Assembly: GCA_045655645.1 (NCBI GenBank)
Contig: JAZOPS010000030.1
Span: 1-25,488, forward strand
Direction: 5' to 3'
DNA: 25,488 nucleotides
Source: Fimenecus sp045655645
Lineage (GTDB): Bacteria; Bacillota; Clostridia; Oscillospirales; Acutalibacteraceae
Shown piece after piece: positions 14,431-22,249 of the stretch. The notes below the pieces were generated by a model. It saw nothing but the letters and a program-made list of their open reading frames with translations. It had not been told where the DNA came from and made no database searches. Each line of letters starts with the position of its first letter. Position 1 is the stretch's first letter. The position numbers and the translations under genes are program-made.

Positions 14431-15471
14431 TTACCTTGCAATTATCAATGAAAGTTGAACAATTAATCTTTCAAGAATCAATTCACCGCTTTGTGCTGTG
14501 CTTTTAAGTGCACGGTCTGCCTCACTGAAACAATCAAAACATTCTCTCAATTGTTCTGTTGAGAGTTTTGACGCAGAGCGTGTTGAATTTGTAAGTCTAA
14601 ATTCTTTATTTCTATAATCAAAAAACTTTGCAGGATATGTTGCGCTCTCTCCACCACTGACTGCGACCTTTACACGATAAACATCAACAAAAGACATTAA
14701 AATAACACCGAAAATGTCAATAGGCTCGGCTTTTTGAAGCATAAGTGTATGCAACAATTCCAAAGCACCTTGTGGATTATGATTAAGCACAAGTTTTGAT
14801 AAATCAAACACTCTTGCTTCTAATGAGCGCACAGCAGTAGCGTCAATATGCTCATTTGTTATCTCATTACCCTGTCCAACGAAATTACAAAGTTTCTCCA
14901 TTTCATTAAACAATGTATTAAGACTGTCACCAACCAACTCAACAAGATATGATGCTGATTTATCACTAATTACACAACCTTGTTTTTTAACATAGGCAAT
15001 GATAATCTTTTTAAGCTCTCGCATATCGGGTTTTGCAAAGTTTATTGTTGTTGCGTTTTTATTGAAATTATCAATAACCCATTTCCATTTTGTGTTTTTA
15101 GGTGACACCTCTATACTATCCATCCAGAAAATTGTGATAGATGTATCAGGAAGATTTGAAAGATAGTCTGTCAACTTATTCTTATCATCTTCGCTCAAAG
15201 AATCCAGTTGAAAATCGCGAGCAATAACCACACAGTATTCGCTCATAAAAGGCATTGACTGTGCACCCTCTAACACTTCGTCGAGAGTATTATCTTTTCC
15301 GTCATATTTGCGAAGAGAGAAAGTTTCGCTACCCTTTGTCACAAACTTTTGACAGATTTTATTTGTATAAAATTGTTTGAGATAATCTTCGCTACCATAA
15401 AAAAGATAGCAATTTGACATCTTATTCTCTTGAATTTGTTTCTTCAATTCAAGTTCAGTTATAAGTGGCAT
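14431..15471 (-). CDS. holA: DNA polymerase III delta subunit
   Basis: Clamp-loader delta subunit that opens the sliding beta clamp during replication, 346 residues, the usual length. The opening CYLFYGSEDYL (residues 21-31) matches the degenerate AAA+ Walker region of HolA, and the central MPFMSEYCVVIARDF and C-terminal DIFGVILMSFVDVYRVK blocks are typical of the family. Its ATG lies inside the 3' end of comEC (17-base overlap) with GGGAG 7 bases upstream. The comEC-holA order is common in Firmicutes, which supports both names. Confidence 0.94.
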   Translation of the reverse strand: MPLITELELKKQIQENKMSNCYLFYGSEDYLKQFYTNKICQKFVTKGSETFSLRKYDGKDNTLDEVLEGAQSMPFMSEYCVVIARDFQLDSLSEDDKNKLTDYLSNLPDTSITIFWMDSIEVSPKNTKWKWVIDNFNKNATTINFAKPDMRELKKIIIAYVKKQGCVISDKSASYLVELVGDSLNTLFNEMEKLCNFVGQGNEITNEHIDATAVRSLEARVFDLSKLVLNHNPQGALELLHTLMLQKAEPIDIFGVILMSFVDVYRVKVAVSGGESATYPAKFFDYRNKEFRLTNSTRSASKLSTEQLRECFDCFSEADRALKSTAQSGELILERLIVQLSLIIAR

Positions 15472-17500
15472 AAATTTTCTCCCATTTACAATTAATACTT
15501 ACTGTTTCTCCATTTTTCACATCAAGCAAAAGTGAGTTTTCATTTCGCAAAAGAGATGATAAATACAATTTTTCATCTTCGTTCAGCACATTCGTAATAA
15601 TTATATCATATTCAATTGTATTTTCAAAGCAATTTTCGTAAGTAAAATCATTTATTAACAGTAAATTTACATTTTTATAGTCTATTTCAGTACCATATTC
15701 ATTTTTTATCACTTTATAATCGTTAGAAGGCTCATTTATTTTACAGTTTTCATCTGTTAAAAGCGATTTTTGAAGATTCATAAGAGTTGATAAATTTTTA
15801 GAGTCTGCAATAATATTATCAATCTTTTTCTCATTATGAGTCATCATTATATCCCTTACTGCTCTTGTCTGCTTTTTGCTGGGACAGCCCAAAATTGTTG
15901 TATCACCCTGATAATTTGCAAGAACTATTATATTGTCATTTTCATTATTCACATGAATTGACACAGTATTGTAATCATAAGCCACCGTAAATAAGGTTAT
16001 AAGCACAAACAACACCGACAAAAGAGTAGCCACACTTTTGAAAACATTTTTGCTTCGCTTTTTAAAATAACAGGCAATTATAATAACAAATATAGCAAAA
16101 ATTAAAAAGAAATCAAAAATCGATGATGCGACAGAGATAGTTGAATGCTCCCACATTCCGATAACTCTTGCGACAGTTTGCAAAAATTCACCGATTATAC
16201 CAACAATAGAAAACAAAAGTTTTGATAACCACAACAAATTAAACCAATGGCAAAACACACCAAACACAGTTGAAACCATCAAAATCATTGCCAAATCTAC
16301 TGTTAAAAGATTAGCGATAATCGATGCTATTGGCATCATTTTAAAATGGATTATAAAAGCAGGTAAAGTAGAAATAGTAGTTGCAAGGCTTATGGCAACA
16401 GATGTTACTACAAAATTCACCAAACTGTTGCATTTTGATGACTTAAACGCTTTAAAACTTAATATCCAATTTTTTATGGGTTCAAAGAAAACGAGAATCC
16501 CCGTTGTTGATAAAACCGTAAGCCAAAGAGATGCTAAATAAGGCGAAAACGGATTTGACAGCACAATAATTGTTACTGCACAACCTATAGAATTCAAACT
16601 ATCGGCATCCCGTCTGAATAGCTTGGCAATAAGCACAAACCCCACCATAAGACCTGCACGAATAACCGACACGCTCAGTCCAGTTAATGTTGCATAACCA
16701 ACAAGGCACAAAAGTCCTATTGGAACAATATATTTTCTAATTTTTTCTTTCTTTTGCAAAATTTTGATTATTCCAAGCGACCATAAACTTAAATGCAAGC
16801 CCGAAACTACCAAAAGGTGTGAAACACCTGAATAGTTGAACATTGTTGTGGTTTCATCAGAAAGTCCTGTTCTATCACCTATCGCCATTGCATTTGCAAT
16901 TGCACCATTTTCACATGGTAAATAATTGATGACAACATCTGTAAACCACTCTTTGACCATACCAAAGTAATAATAAATAGTGTTTTTAAGGTTAGTGTTA
17001 TTTAGTTTATTACCTTCATCTTCAAAACAGTTAAAATATATCTTTGATGCAAGAGCACTTTCAAAATAATCTGTATTATCATTATTCTCTTGAAGCATTA
17101 TTTTACCGCTTACTATGTCGCCTTGTTTAAACCCCCTATCACTTTGTGAAACATACCTGATTTTATAATCTTCGCCATAAACTTTGGTTATATATGTATT
17201 GGCATAGTCCGAACAAGTAGGCATTTCACAGACAACACCTTTTATGTCTTTGTGCATATCCTTATTCAAAATTTTTGCATATTCGCCTTGAGCCATAATA
17301 AAACTTGTTGAGAAAATAATTGCTGATAATAAAACCGTTAATATAATTTTATTCTTTCTTGTTTTCTTGAAAAACAAAAATAGGCAAAACAAAACTGTTG
17401 CCGTCAATGTGACAGCAACAGTCTGATTAAATGTTAATTCTGAAATTATTAAAAATGTTGAGAGCATTGAAAAGCCGATTACCGCAAAAGGTCTTTTCAA
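15455..17500 (-). CDS. comEC: ComEC/Rec2-type DNA uptake channel with degenerate C-terminal domain
   Basis: Polytopic membrane protein that forms the channel carrying single-stranded DNA across the cytoplasmic membrane in competent cells, 681 residues. The two N-terminal hydrophobic stretches are followed by an OB-like extracellular region (about 80-160) and the Competence domain, with the signature GVSHLLVVSGLH at 225-236 and many membrane segments up to about residue 507. The last ~170 residues sit where ComEC proteins carry a metallo-beta-lactamase-like domain, but no HxHxDH motif or other metal ligands are visible. The start is a TTG, supported by AAGGAG 9 bases upstream; the next in-frame ATG is 11 codons later. 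Competence or another use of the channel cannot be judged here. Confidence 0.9.
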   Translation of the reverse strand: MKRPFAVIGFSMLSTFLIISELTFNQTVAVTLTATVLFCLFLFFKKTRKNKIILTVLLSAIIFSTSFIMAQGEYAKILNKDMHKDIKGVVCEMPTCSDYANTYITKVYGEDYKIRYVSQSDRGFKQGDIVSGKIMLQENNDNTDYFESALASKIYFNCFEDEGNKLNNTNLKNTIYYYFGMVKEWFTDVVINYLPCENGAIANAMAIGDRTGLSDETTTMFNYSGVSHLLVVSGLHLSLWSLGIIKILQKKEKIRKYIVPIGLLCLVGYATLTGLSVSVIRAGLMVGFVLIAKLFRRDADSLNSIGCAVTIIVLSNPFSPYLASLWLTVLSTTGILVFFEPIKNWILSFKAFKSSKCNSLVNFVVTSVAISLATTISTLPAFIIHFKMMPIASIIANLLTVDLAMILMVSTVFGVFCHWFNLLWLSKLLFSIVGIIGEFLQTVARVIGMWEHSTISVASSIFDFFLIFAIFVIIIACYFKKRSKNVFKSVATLLSVLFVLITLFTVAYDYNTVSIHVNNENDNIIVLANYQGDTTILGCPSKKQTRAVRDIMMTHNEKKIDNIIADSKNLSTLMNLQKSLLTDENCKINEPSNDYKVIKNEYGTEIDYKNVNLLLINDFTYENCFENTIEYDIIITNVLNEDEKLYLSSLLRNENSLLLDVKNGETVSINCKWEKIYATYN

Positions 17501-17513
17501 ATTTTCTCACTCC

Positions 17514-18443
17514 TTAAAATCCACCGCCAACAACGATAGTGTAAATAATTTCTGCTTCAGCTTTATCGACCATAACTGATTCAATTTGAAGATGCTTAAT
17601 GTCGATTTCTGCTGTGTATTGCCATGTACCCTTTTCAATGATACCGTTTTCGTTAATTCTAACCTTTACTGTTGGGTTAGCATAATGAATTTTGATATCT
17701 GCTTCTTTATATTTAATATCAAATTGTGGGAACTGTTCAACTGCTGTTGCAACATTACCGAGAACATTGATAGCGTGACCAACTGTACCATCCTGTGGCT
17801 CACCATAGAGACCATCTGTCTGCTCAACCATTGTCATTTCGATAATTGTATAGTTACCCTCTTTATATGCCTTTGCACTTGCCACATCAGATGCTACGAG
17901 ATTGTTGTAACCACCTGTAATTCCACCATAAGTTGTTGCTTGTTTTGCCAAAACAGAGTTGATTACAGGTGTAACTAGTTTAATGAATCCACCAAGAGCA
18001 CCGCCGCCATCATTGACAACCATTTTAGGCATTGTCATTGTCTGTGAAGACTGGGCACCCTCATGTGATTTTGCAGCTGACTGCTTATAGAACTGAACGA
18101 TTTGTTCTTTTGACCAGTTAGCAGGGTCATCAGCAAGGTTTTTATCAGGTGTTAAATCAACATCTGTTGATGGGTTTTGAACCTGATTTGAATTAGTGTT
18201 TGCAGAATTAGAATTAGAATTATCATTCTGAACAACTTGTTGATTAGAATTATTATTGTTATCTACAACATCACCATTTGCAAGTTGTTTGTCCGCACCT
18301 GAACCTTTACCGATAATCAAAGCACTGACTGCAATCACTATCGCAAGAAAAACAGGAAGAAGTTTTTCAGTTTTTTCTTTGCGATATTTCTTTTTGAGCG
18401 CTTTAATTTCAATTTCTGCTGGTGTTAAAACTTTCTTTGCCAT
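17514..18443 (-). CDS. Membrane-anchored protein of unknown function with Asn/Ser/Gln-rich linker
   Basis: I do not recognise this 309-residue protein. Residues 1-25 are charged (KKKYRKEKTEK), about 28-46 form one hydrophobic helix, and about 57-95 are a low-complexity Asn/Ser/Gln linker (VDNNNNSNQQVVQNDNSNSN and onward). The rest (about 105-309) is a folded-looking domain, beta-rich near the end, with Gly/Ala-rich stretches. The topology implies an extracytoplasmic domain held off the membrane by the linker. ATG at 18443 is preferred because GGGGA lies 8 bases upstream; the longer in-frame start at 18470 has no comparable site. It heads the comEC-holA-rnmV cluster, 13 bases before comEC, and has its own consensus promoter. 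A role at the envelope is all I would infer. Confidence 0.75.
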   Translation of the reverse strand: MAKKVLTPAEIEIKALKKKYRKEKTEKLLPVFLAIVIAVSALIIGKGSGADKQLANGDVVDNNNNSNQQVVQNDNSNSNSANTNSNQVQNPSTDVDLTPDKNLADDPANWSKEQIVQFYKQSAAKSHEGAQSSQTMTMPKMVVNDGGGALGGFIKLVTPVINSVLAKQATTYGGITGGYNNLVASDVASAKAYKEGNYTIIEMTMVEQTDGLYGEPQDGTVGHAINVLGNVATAVEQFPQFDIKYKEADIKIHYANPTVKVRINENGIIEKGTWQYTAEIDIKHLQIESVMVDKAEAEIIYTIVVGGGF

Positions 18444-18476
18444 AAACAAATCCCCTTTTCTCCAAATCATGCTTAA

Positions 18477-18505
18477 ATTCTACGCCAAAAATTGCCATTT
18501 GTCAA
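18477..18505 (-). promoter_or_regulatory. Promoter of the comEC-holA-rnmV cluster
   Basis: On the minus strand, TTGACA (18500-18505), a 17-base spacer and TAGAAT (18477-18482), 34 bases before the ATG. Nearly consensus. Confidence 0.85.
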
Positions 18506-18524
18506 TTCTACAGCACACTTTTTA

Positions 18525-18553
18525 TTGACACACTTTTTTAAATACATTATAAT
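18525..18553 (+). promoter_or_regulatory. Consensus promoter of the GH51 gene
   Basis: A perfect TTGACA (18525-18530), 17-base spacer and perfect TATAAT (18548-18553), 31 bases before the ATG. No catabolite-responsive (cre-like) palindrome was evident near it. Confidence 0.9.
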
Positions 18554-18583
18554 TATCTCAAATAAAAATTAAGGGGAAATATT

Positions 18584-21349
18584 ATGAAAAAGACCTTTTT
18601 AAAAGTTATGGGAATAACACTTGCTCTCACTTTGGTGCTTCTTTCTGTTTTTACAGGTTGTACACCAAAAGATGAGCCAGATGAAAATGAACCTGCTAAT
18701 ATTGTTGTAAACAACACAGGTGCAAATTCAGTTTCAGATTATAACAAAGAAACTGCAAATTACACTTTAAACATTGATGCAGGGGACAAAATTCACGACA
18801 TCAGCGATTTACTCTTTGGTATTTTCTTTGAAGATATCAACTTTGCAGCAGATGGCGGACTTTATGCCGAAATGGTTGCAAACCGTTCATTTGAATTCAC
18901 TGCATTAGCACAAAACGATAACCTTTATAACTGGAATGCTGTTAACAACGCTGACATCAGGGTTACACAGGTTTCAAAAGATTGTCTTAACGAGAACAAC
19001 CCAAGTTATCTCATTATGAAAAATAGTGCAGATTCATTTGCAGGTATTGAAAACAAAGGTTTCCTTGACGGAATGGCGCTTGCAAAAGATGCCAATTATA
19101 ACCTTACTTTCTACGCTAAAACACCTGCTGGTTACACAGGCAACATTCAGGCAAACCTTGCAGTTGATGGTAAAGTTGTAGGCTCTGCAACTGTTGAAAA
19201 AGTGGGCAATGAATGGCAAAAATTTTCTGCAAAGCTCACATCATCAGTTGATGCTGAAAAGGGCGTAACATTACAGATTTTAATAGGCAAAGGCGAAGTT
19301 CATTTTGATATGATTTCACTTTTCCCTGAAGATACATTCAAAGGCAGAGAAAACGGATTAAGAAAAGATTTAGGTCAGTTACTCGAAGATATGCAACCTA
19401 AATTCTTACGTTTCCCAGGTGGTTGCGTTATCGAAGGTTATGACGAAATCACAGCTTATGACTGGAAAGACTCAATTGGCGTTGGCAAAGATGGTCTTCC
19501 ACTTCTCTTTAATGGCAAATATGGTGATGTTGCAACAAGAAGTCAGGGCACAAGCATTTGGACTGATTTAGCAACAACAGAAGACCCATATCCAAGCTTC
19601 TTCTCTTATGGACTTGGTTTCTATGAATATTTCTTGCTTTGCGAAGATATCGGTGCAATTGGTGTTCCTGTTCTTAACTGCGGACTTTACTGCCAGATGC
19701 GTGGCAAAGGTCCTGTAGGAATGGATACACCTGAATTCAAACAATATGTTCAAGATATGCTCGACCTTGTTGAATTCTGTCGCGGAGATGTAAATTCAAC
19801 TTGGGGTAAAGTGAGAGCATCTCTCGGTCACACAGAACCATTTGAACTCAAATACATCTGTATCGGCAACGAAAATGAAGGTCAGGATTATTTTGAAAGA
19901 TATAGTGCATTCCTTAAAGCGTTCAATGAAGCAAAAGCAAAGAATCCTAAACTCTATGAAGGTCTTGAACTCATCTACTCATCAGGTGCAGCAGATGCAA
20001 TCGGTGGCTGGAACCATATTCCATCTTATAAATATGCAAAAGCAGAGCTTGACAAAATGGGCTCAACTAATGCAAAAGATTTTGCTGGCGCAGTTGACCA
20101 GCATTATTATAACGAACCTGAATGGTTCTTAAAGCACGCTGACTATTATGATGAAAATAACTATACAAGAACAGTTGAAACAATGACCAACACCATCTAT
20201 GGTGGTGCTATTAAAATTTTCCTTGGTGAATATGCCGCAAGAAGTAATCTTCTCAAAGCTGCTCTTGCAGAAGGTGCATATATGACAGGTCTTGAGCGAA
20301 ACGGTGACATTGTTGAAATGGCTGCTTATGCACCACTTTTCAGCAGTACTGTTGCTCGTCATTGGTCGCCAAACCTTATTTGGTTTGACAATAACACTGC
20401 AATGGGCTCAATCAGTTACCATGTGCAAAAACTTTTCTCACTTAACCAAGGTGCATCTGTATTAAAACACGAATTCGGCGGTGCAAAGATTCCACAAGCA
20501 GACCTTCAAGGTGCAGTGGGTGTTGGTACTTGGTACACATCAGCAAAATTCGACAACATTCTTGTAACAGACAACAAAACAGGCGAAGTTCTTGCAGAAG
20601 ACAGTTGCAATCTTTTCTCAAAAGCAAAATGGGATTTCGCAACTGATGGCAAGTGGAGAATCAAGAGTGGTGCTCTCACAAACACAACAACAGATATGGA
20701 TTATAGCGAAACAGGTAGCGTTGCATATTTCGGCGAAAAAGATTGGACGAACTATACATACACAGTTGAAGCAACAAAACTCAGTGGTAACGAAGGTTTC
20801 TTGATTCCATTCGCAGTTCAAGGCACAGACAACAATATTTTCTGGAATATCGGTGGTTGGGATAACACAGTTTCTTGCCTTCAGAAAATTACTGACAATG
20901 CAAAAACAGGTCAGATTAACGGCACAGTTAAAGATTGCGTAATTGAAACAGGTAAAACATATAAACTTAAAGTTGAAGTTAATGGTAGCGCAGTTAAGTG
21001 CTATATTGACGATGTGCTTTATGTTGATTATGATTTTGGCACACCTGCAGAAGCAGAAGCATACACAGTAGCAAGTGTTGACGATAACGGCGACATCATT
21101 ATTAAATTCGTTAACACTACTGAAAACGCAAAAACAGTTGCAATTGATATCGCAAACGCAAAAATCAATCCAAAAGCAGAAGTAAATCAGGTTGCTGGCG
21201 ACTCTCTTCAAAATGACAATGTGCTTGGCGCAGACGAGTCAACACATCTCACAATGCAAGAGTTTGAGCTTGACGGTGTTTTAGAAAAATTCAATTACAC
21301 CATCCCTGCATATTCGGTGACAAGTATCAGACTTAAAACAATAGAATAA
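18584..21349 (+). CDS. GH51 alpha-L-arabinofuranosidase, lipoprotein
   Basis: Predicted exo-acting alpha-L-arabinofuranosidase that removes arabinose side chains from arabinoxylan or arabinan, 921 residues. A lipoprotein signal ends in VFTGC with the lipidated C26, so the enzyme is surface-anchored. Residues 71-103 (HDISDLLFGIFFEDI, GGLYAEMVANRSFEF) are the GH51 opening; about 105-250 is a carbohydrate-binding-like beta insert; LRFPGG is at 275-280. The acid/base Glu is E430 in IGNENEG and the nucleophile E549 in LGEYAAR. The beta-sandwich after about residue 590 contains an extra LamG/concanavalin-like domain (about 650-825) before the final strands. AAGGGGA lies 8 bases before the ATG. Plant-polysaccharide use in a gut setting is inferred. 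Confidence 0.92.
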   Translation: MKKTFLKVMGITLALTLVLLSVFTGCTPKDEPDENEPANIVVNNTGANSVSDYNKETANYTLNIDAGDKIHDISDLLFGIFFEDINFAADGGLYAEMVANRSFEFTALAQNDNLYNWNAVNNADIRVTQVSKDCLNENNPSYLIMKNSADSFAGIENKGFLDGMALAKDANYNLTFYAKTPAGYTGNIQANLAVDGKVVGSATVEKVGNEWQKFSAKLTSSVDAEKGVTLQILIGKGEVHFDMISLFPEDTFKGRENGLRKDLGQLLEDMQPKFLRFPGGCVIEGYDEITAYDWKDSIGVGKDGLPLLFNGKYGDVATRSQGTSIWTDLATTEDPYPSFFSYGLGFYEYFLLCEDIGAIGVPVLNCGLYCQMRGKGPVGMDTPEFKQYVQDMLDLVEFCRGDVNSTWGKVRASLGHTEPFELKYICIGNENEGQDYFERYSAFLKAFNEAKAKNPKLYEGLELIYSSGAADAIGGWNHIPSYKYAKAELDKMGSTNAKDFAGAVDQHYYNEPEWFLKHADYYDENNYTRTVETMTNTIYGGAIKIFLGEYAARSNLLKAALAEGAYMTGLERNGDIVEMAAYAPLFSSTVARHWSPNLIWFDNNTAMGSISYHVQKLFSLNQGASVLKHEFGGAKIPQADLQGAVGVGTWYTSAKFDNILVTDNKTGEVLAEDSCNLFSKAKWDFATDGKWRIKSGALTNTTTDMDYSETGSVAYFGEKDWTNYTYTVEATKLSGNEGFLIPFAVQGTDNNIFWNIGGWDNTVSCLQKITDNAKTGQINGTVKDCVIETGKTYKLKVEVNGSAVKCYIDDVLYVDYDFGTPAEAEAYTVASVDDNGDIIIKFVNTTENAKTVAIDIANAKINPKAEVNQVAGDSLQNDNVLGADESTHLTMQEFELDGVLEKFNYTIPAYSVTSIRLKTIE

Positions 21350-21360
21350 TCCTATGACGA

Positions 21361-21394
21361 AAAAAAGAGTACGGAGTTTTCCGTACTCTTTTTT
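21361..21394. terminator. Bidirectional terminator between GH51 and metallophosphoesterase genes
   Basis: A 9-bp perfect stem (21367-21375 with 21380-21388) and a 4-base loop, with six T residues on the plus strand after it and six on the minus strand before it. It lies 11 bases past the GH51 stop and overlaps the end of the metallophosphoesterase unit. Confidence 0.93.
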
Positions 21395-22248
21395 CATTTA
21401 TTCAATGTTACGATTATTATTTCAGGTGGGTTGTTTATTCTTAATGGGAGTATACTATCCCCTACACCTCGGCTTACAACCATATTTGTGTTATTCAAAC
21501 TATATAAACCAGAGTCATATTCGGGAAACAAGCCTTGATGTGGTGCAATTAAACCGCCAACAAATGGCAATCTCACCTGACCGCCGTGAGCGTGACCTGA
21601 AAAGACAACATTCATATTATTTTGAACATAAGTTTCAAAAAGCTCTGGACGGTGCGATAAAAGAATCTTGAAATATTCATTATCACTATACTTTTCAAGT
21701 TGTTCGTTCATATATTCTGTGCTATCTTCAACGGCTTTATAAGCAGGGTCGTCAACACCAATCAGTTGAACACGGCTATCCCCGTTTTCAATAAAAACTG
21801 CTTTATTGTGCAAAACGATAACGCTCTTATCTAATTCTACATTATCAATTTCATCTTCAACTGAAACTCGTGATTCGTGGTTACCTGTTACATAATAAAC
21901 AGGTGCAATTTGTGATACAGTATTTACAAAATCTCTTGCGATTTGCACACTGGTTCTTCGTGAATCAACAATATCACCTGTAACTACAATTATATCGGGG
22001 GTTTGCTCTTTTATTAACGAGAGCAAATCTTCGTTATTTTCGCCAAACTCTGCATTGTGCAAGTCTGAAATCTGAACTATTTTATAGCCTTGAAAATCAT
22101 CAGGTAAATAATCACTTTTTATGGTAATTTCATTCACTTGAATATATTGGTTTTGATAAACATTCCAGCCAAGAAAAACTATTGCAATACAAAACAAGCA
22201 AAGAACGAAAACTTTTGATTTTTTTGATATTTTAAACTTTCGTTTCAT
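21394..22248 (-). CDS. Membrane-anchored calcineurin-like metallophosphoesterase
   Basis: Predicted metal-dependent phosphoesterase, 284 residues, similar in layout to YkuE/YaeI-type enzymes. Residues 11-30 are a transmembrane helix. The metal motifs follow in order: ISDLH (60-64, D62 and H64), GDIVD (91-95), GNHE (122-125) and the late GHAHGG. All ligands appear intact. The start is ATG at 22248, with GGAG 7 bases upstream inside the GH89 gene; the longer frame opening with TTG at 22275 lacks such a site. It begins one base after the GH89 stop (TGA-T-ATG), so the two are co-translated. The substrate is unknown; a phosphorylated lipid or phosphosugar at the membrane is possible, and coupling to a glycosidase is an odd pairing. 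Confidence 0.9.
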   Translation of the reverse strand: MKRKFKISKKSKVFVLCLFCIAIVFLGWNVYQNQYIQVNEITIKSDYLPDDFQGYKIVQISDLHNAEFGENNEDLLSLIKEQTPDIIVVTGDIVDSRRTSVQIARDFVNTVSQIAPVYYVTGNHESRVSVEDEIDNVELDKSVIVLHNKAVFIENGDSRVQLIGVDDPAYKAVEDSTEYMNEQLEKYSDNEYFKILLSHRPELFETYVQNNMNVVFSGHAHGGQVRLPFVGGLIAPHQGLFPEYDSGLYSLNNTNMVVSRGVGDSILPLRINNPPEIIIVTLNK

Positions 22249-22249
22249 A

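Noticed and set aside
18165..18262. AT-rich short repeats around 18190-18260 as a CRISPR or intergenic repeat
   Set aside because: They lie in frame inside the unknown anchored protein and simply encode its Asn/Ser/Gln linker; there are no spacers or regular unit lengths.
20618..21211. A 197-codon minus-strand frame inside the GH51 gene, rich in Cys, Asn and Phe
   Set aside because: It is a shadow of the GH51 coding strand: the plus frame has domain-level sense and a good ribosome binding site, and this frame has neither.
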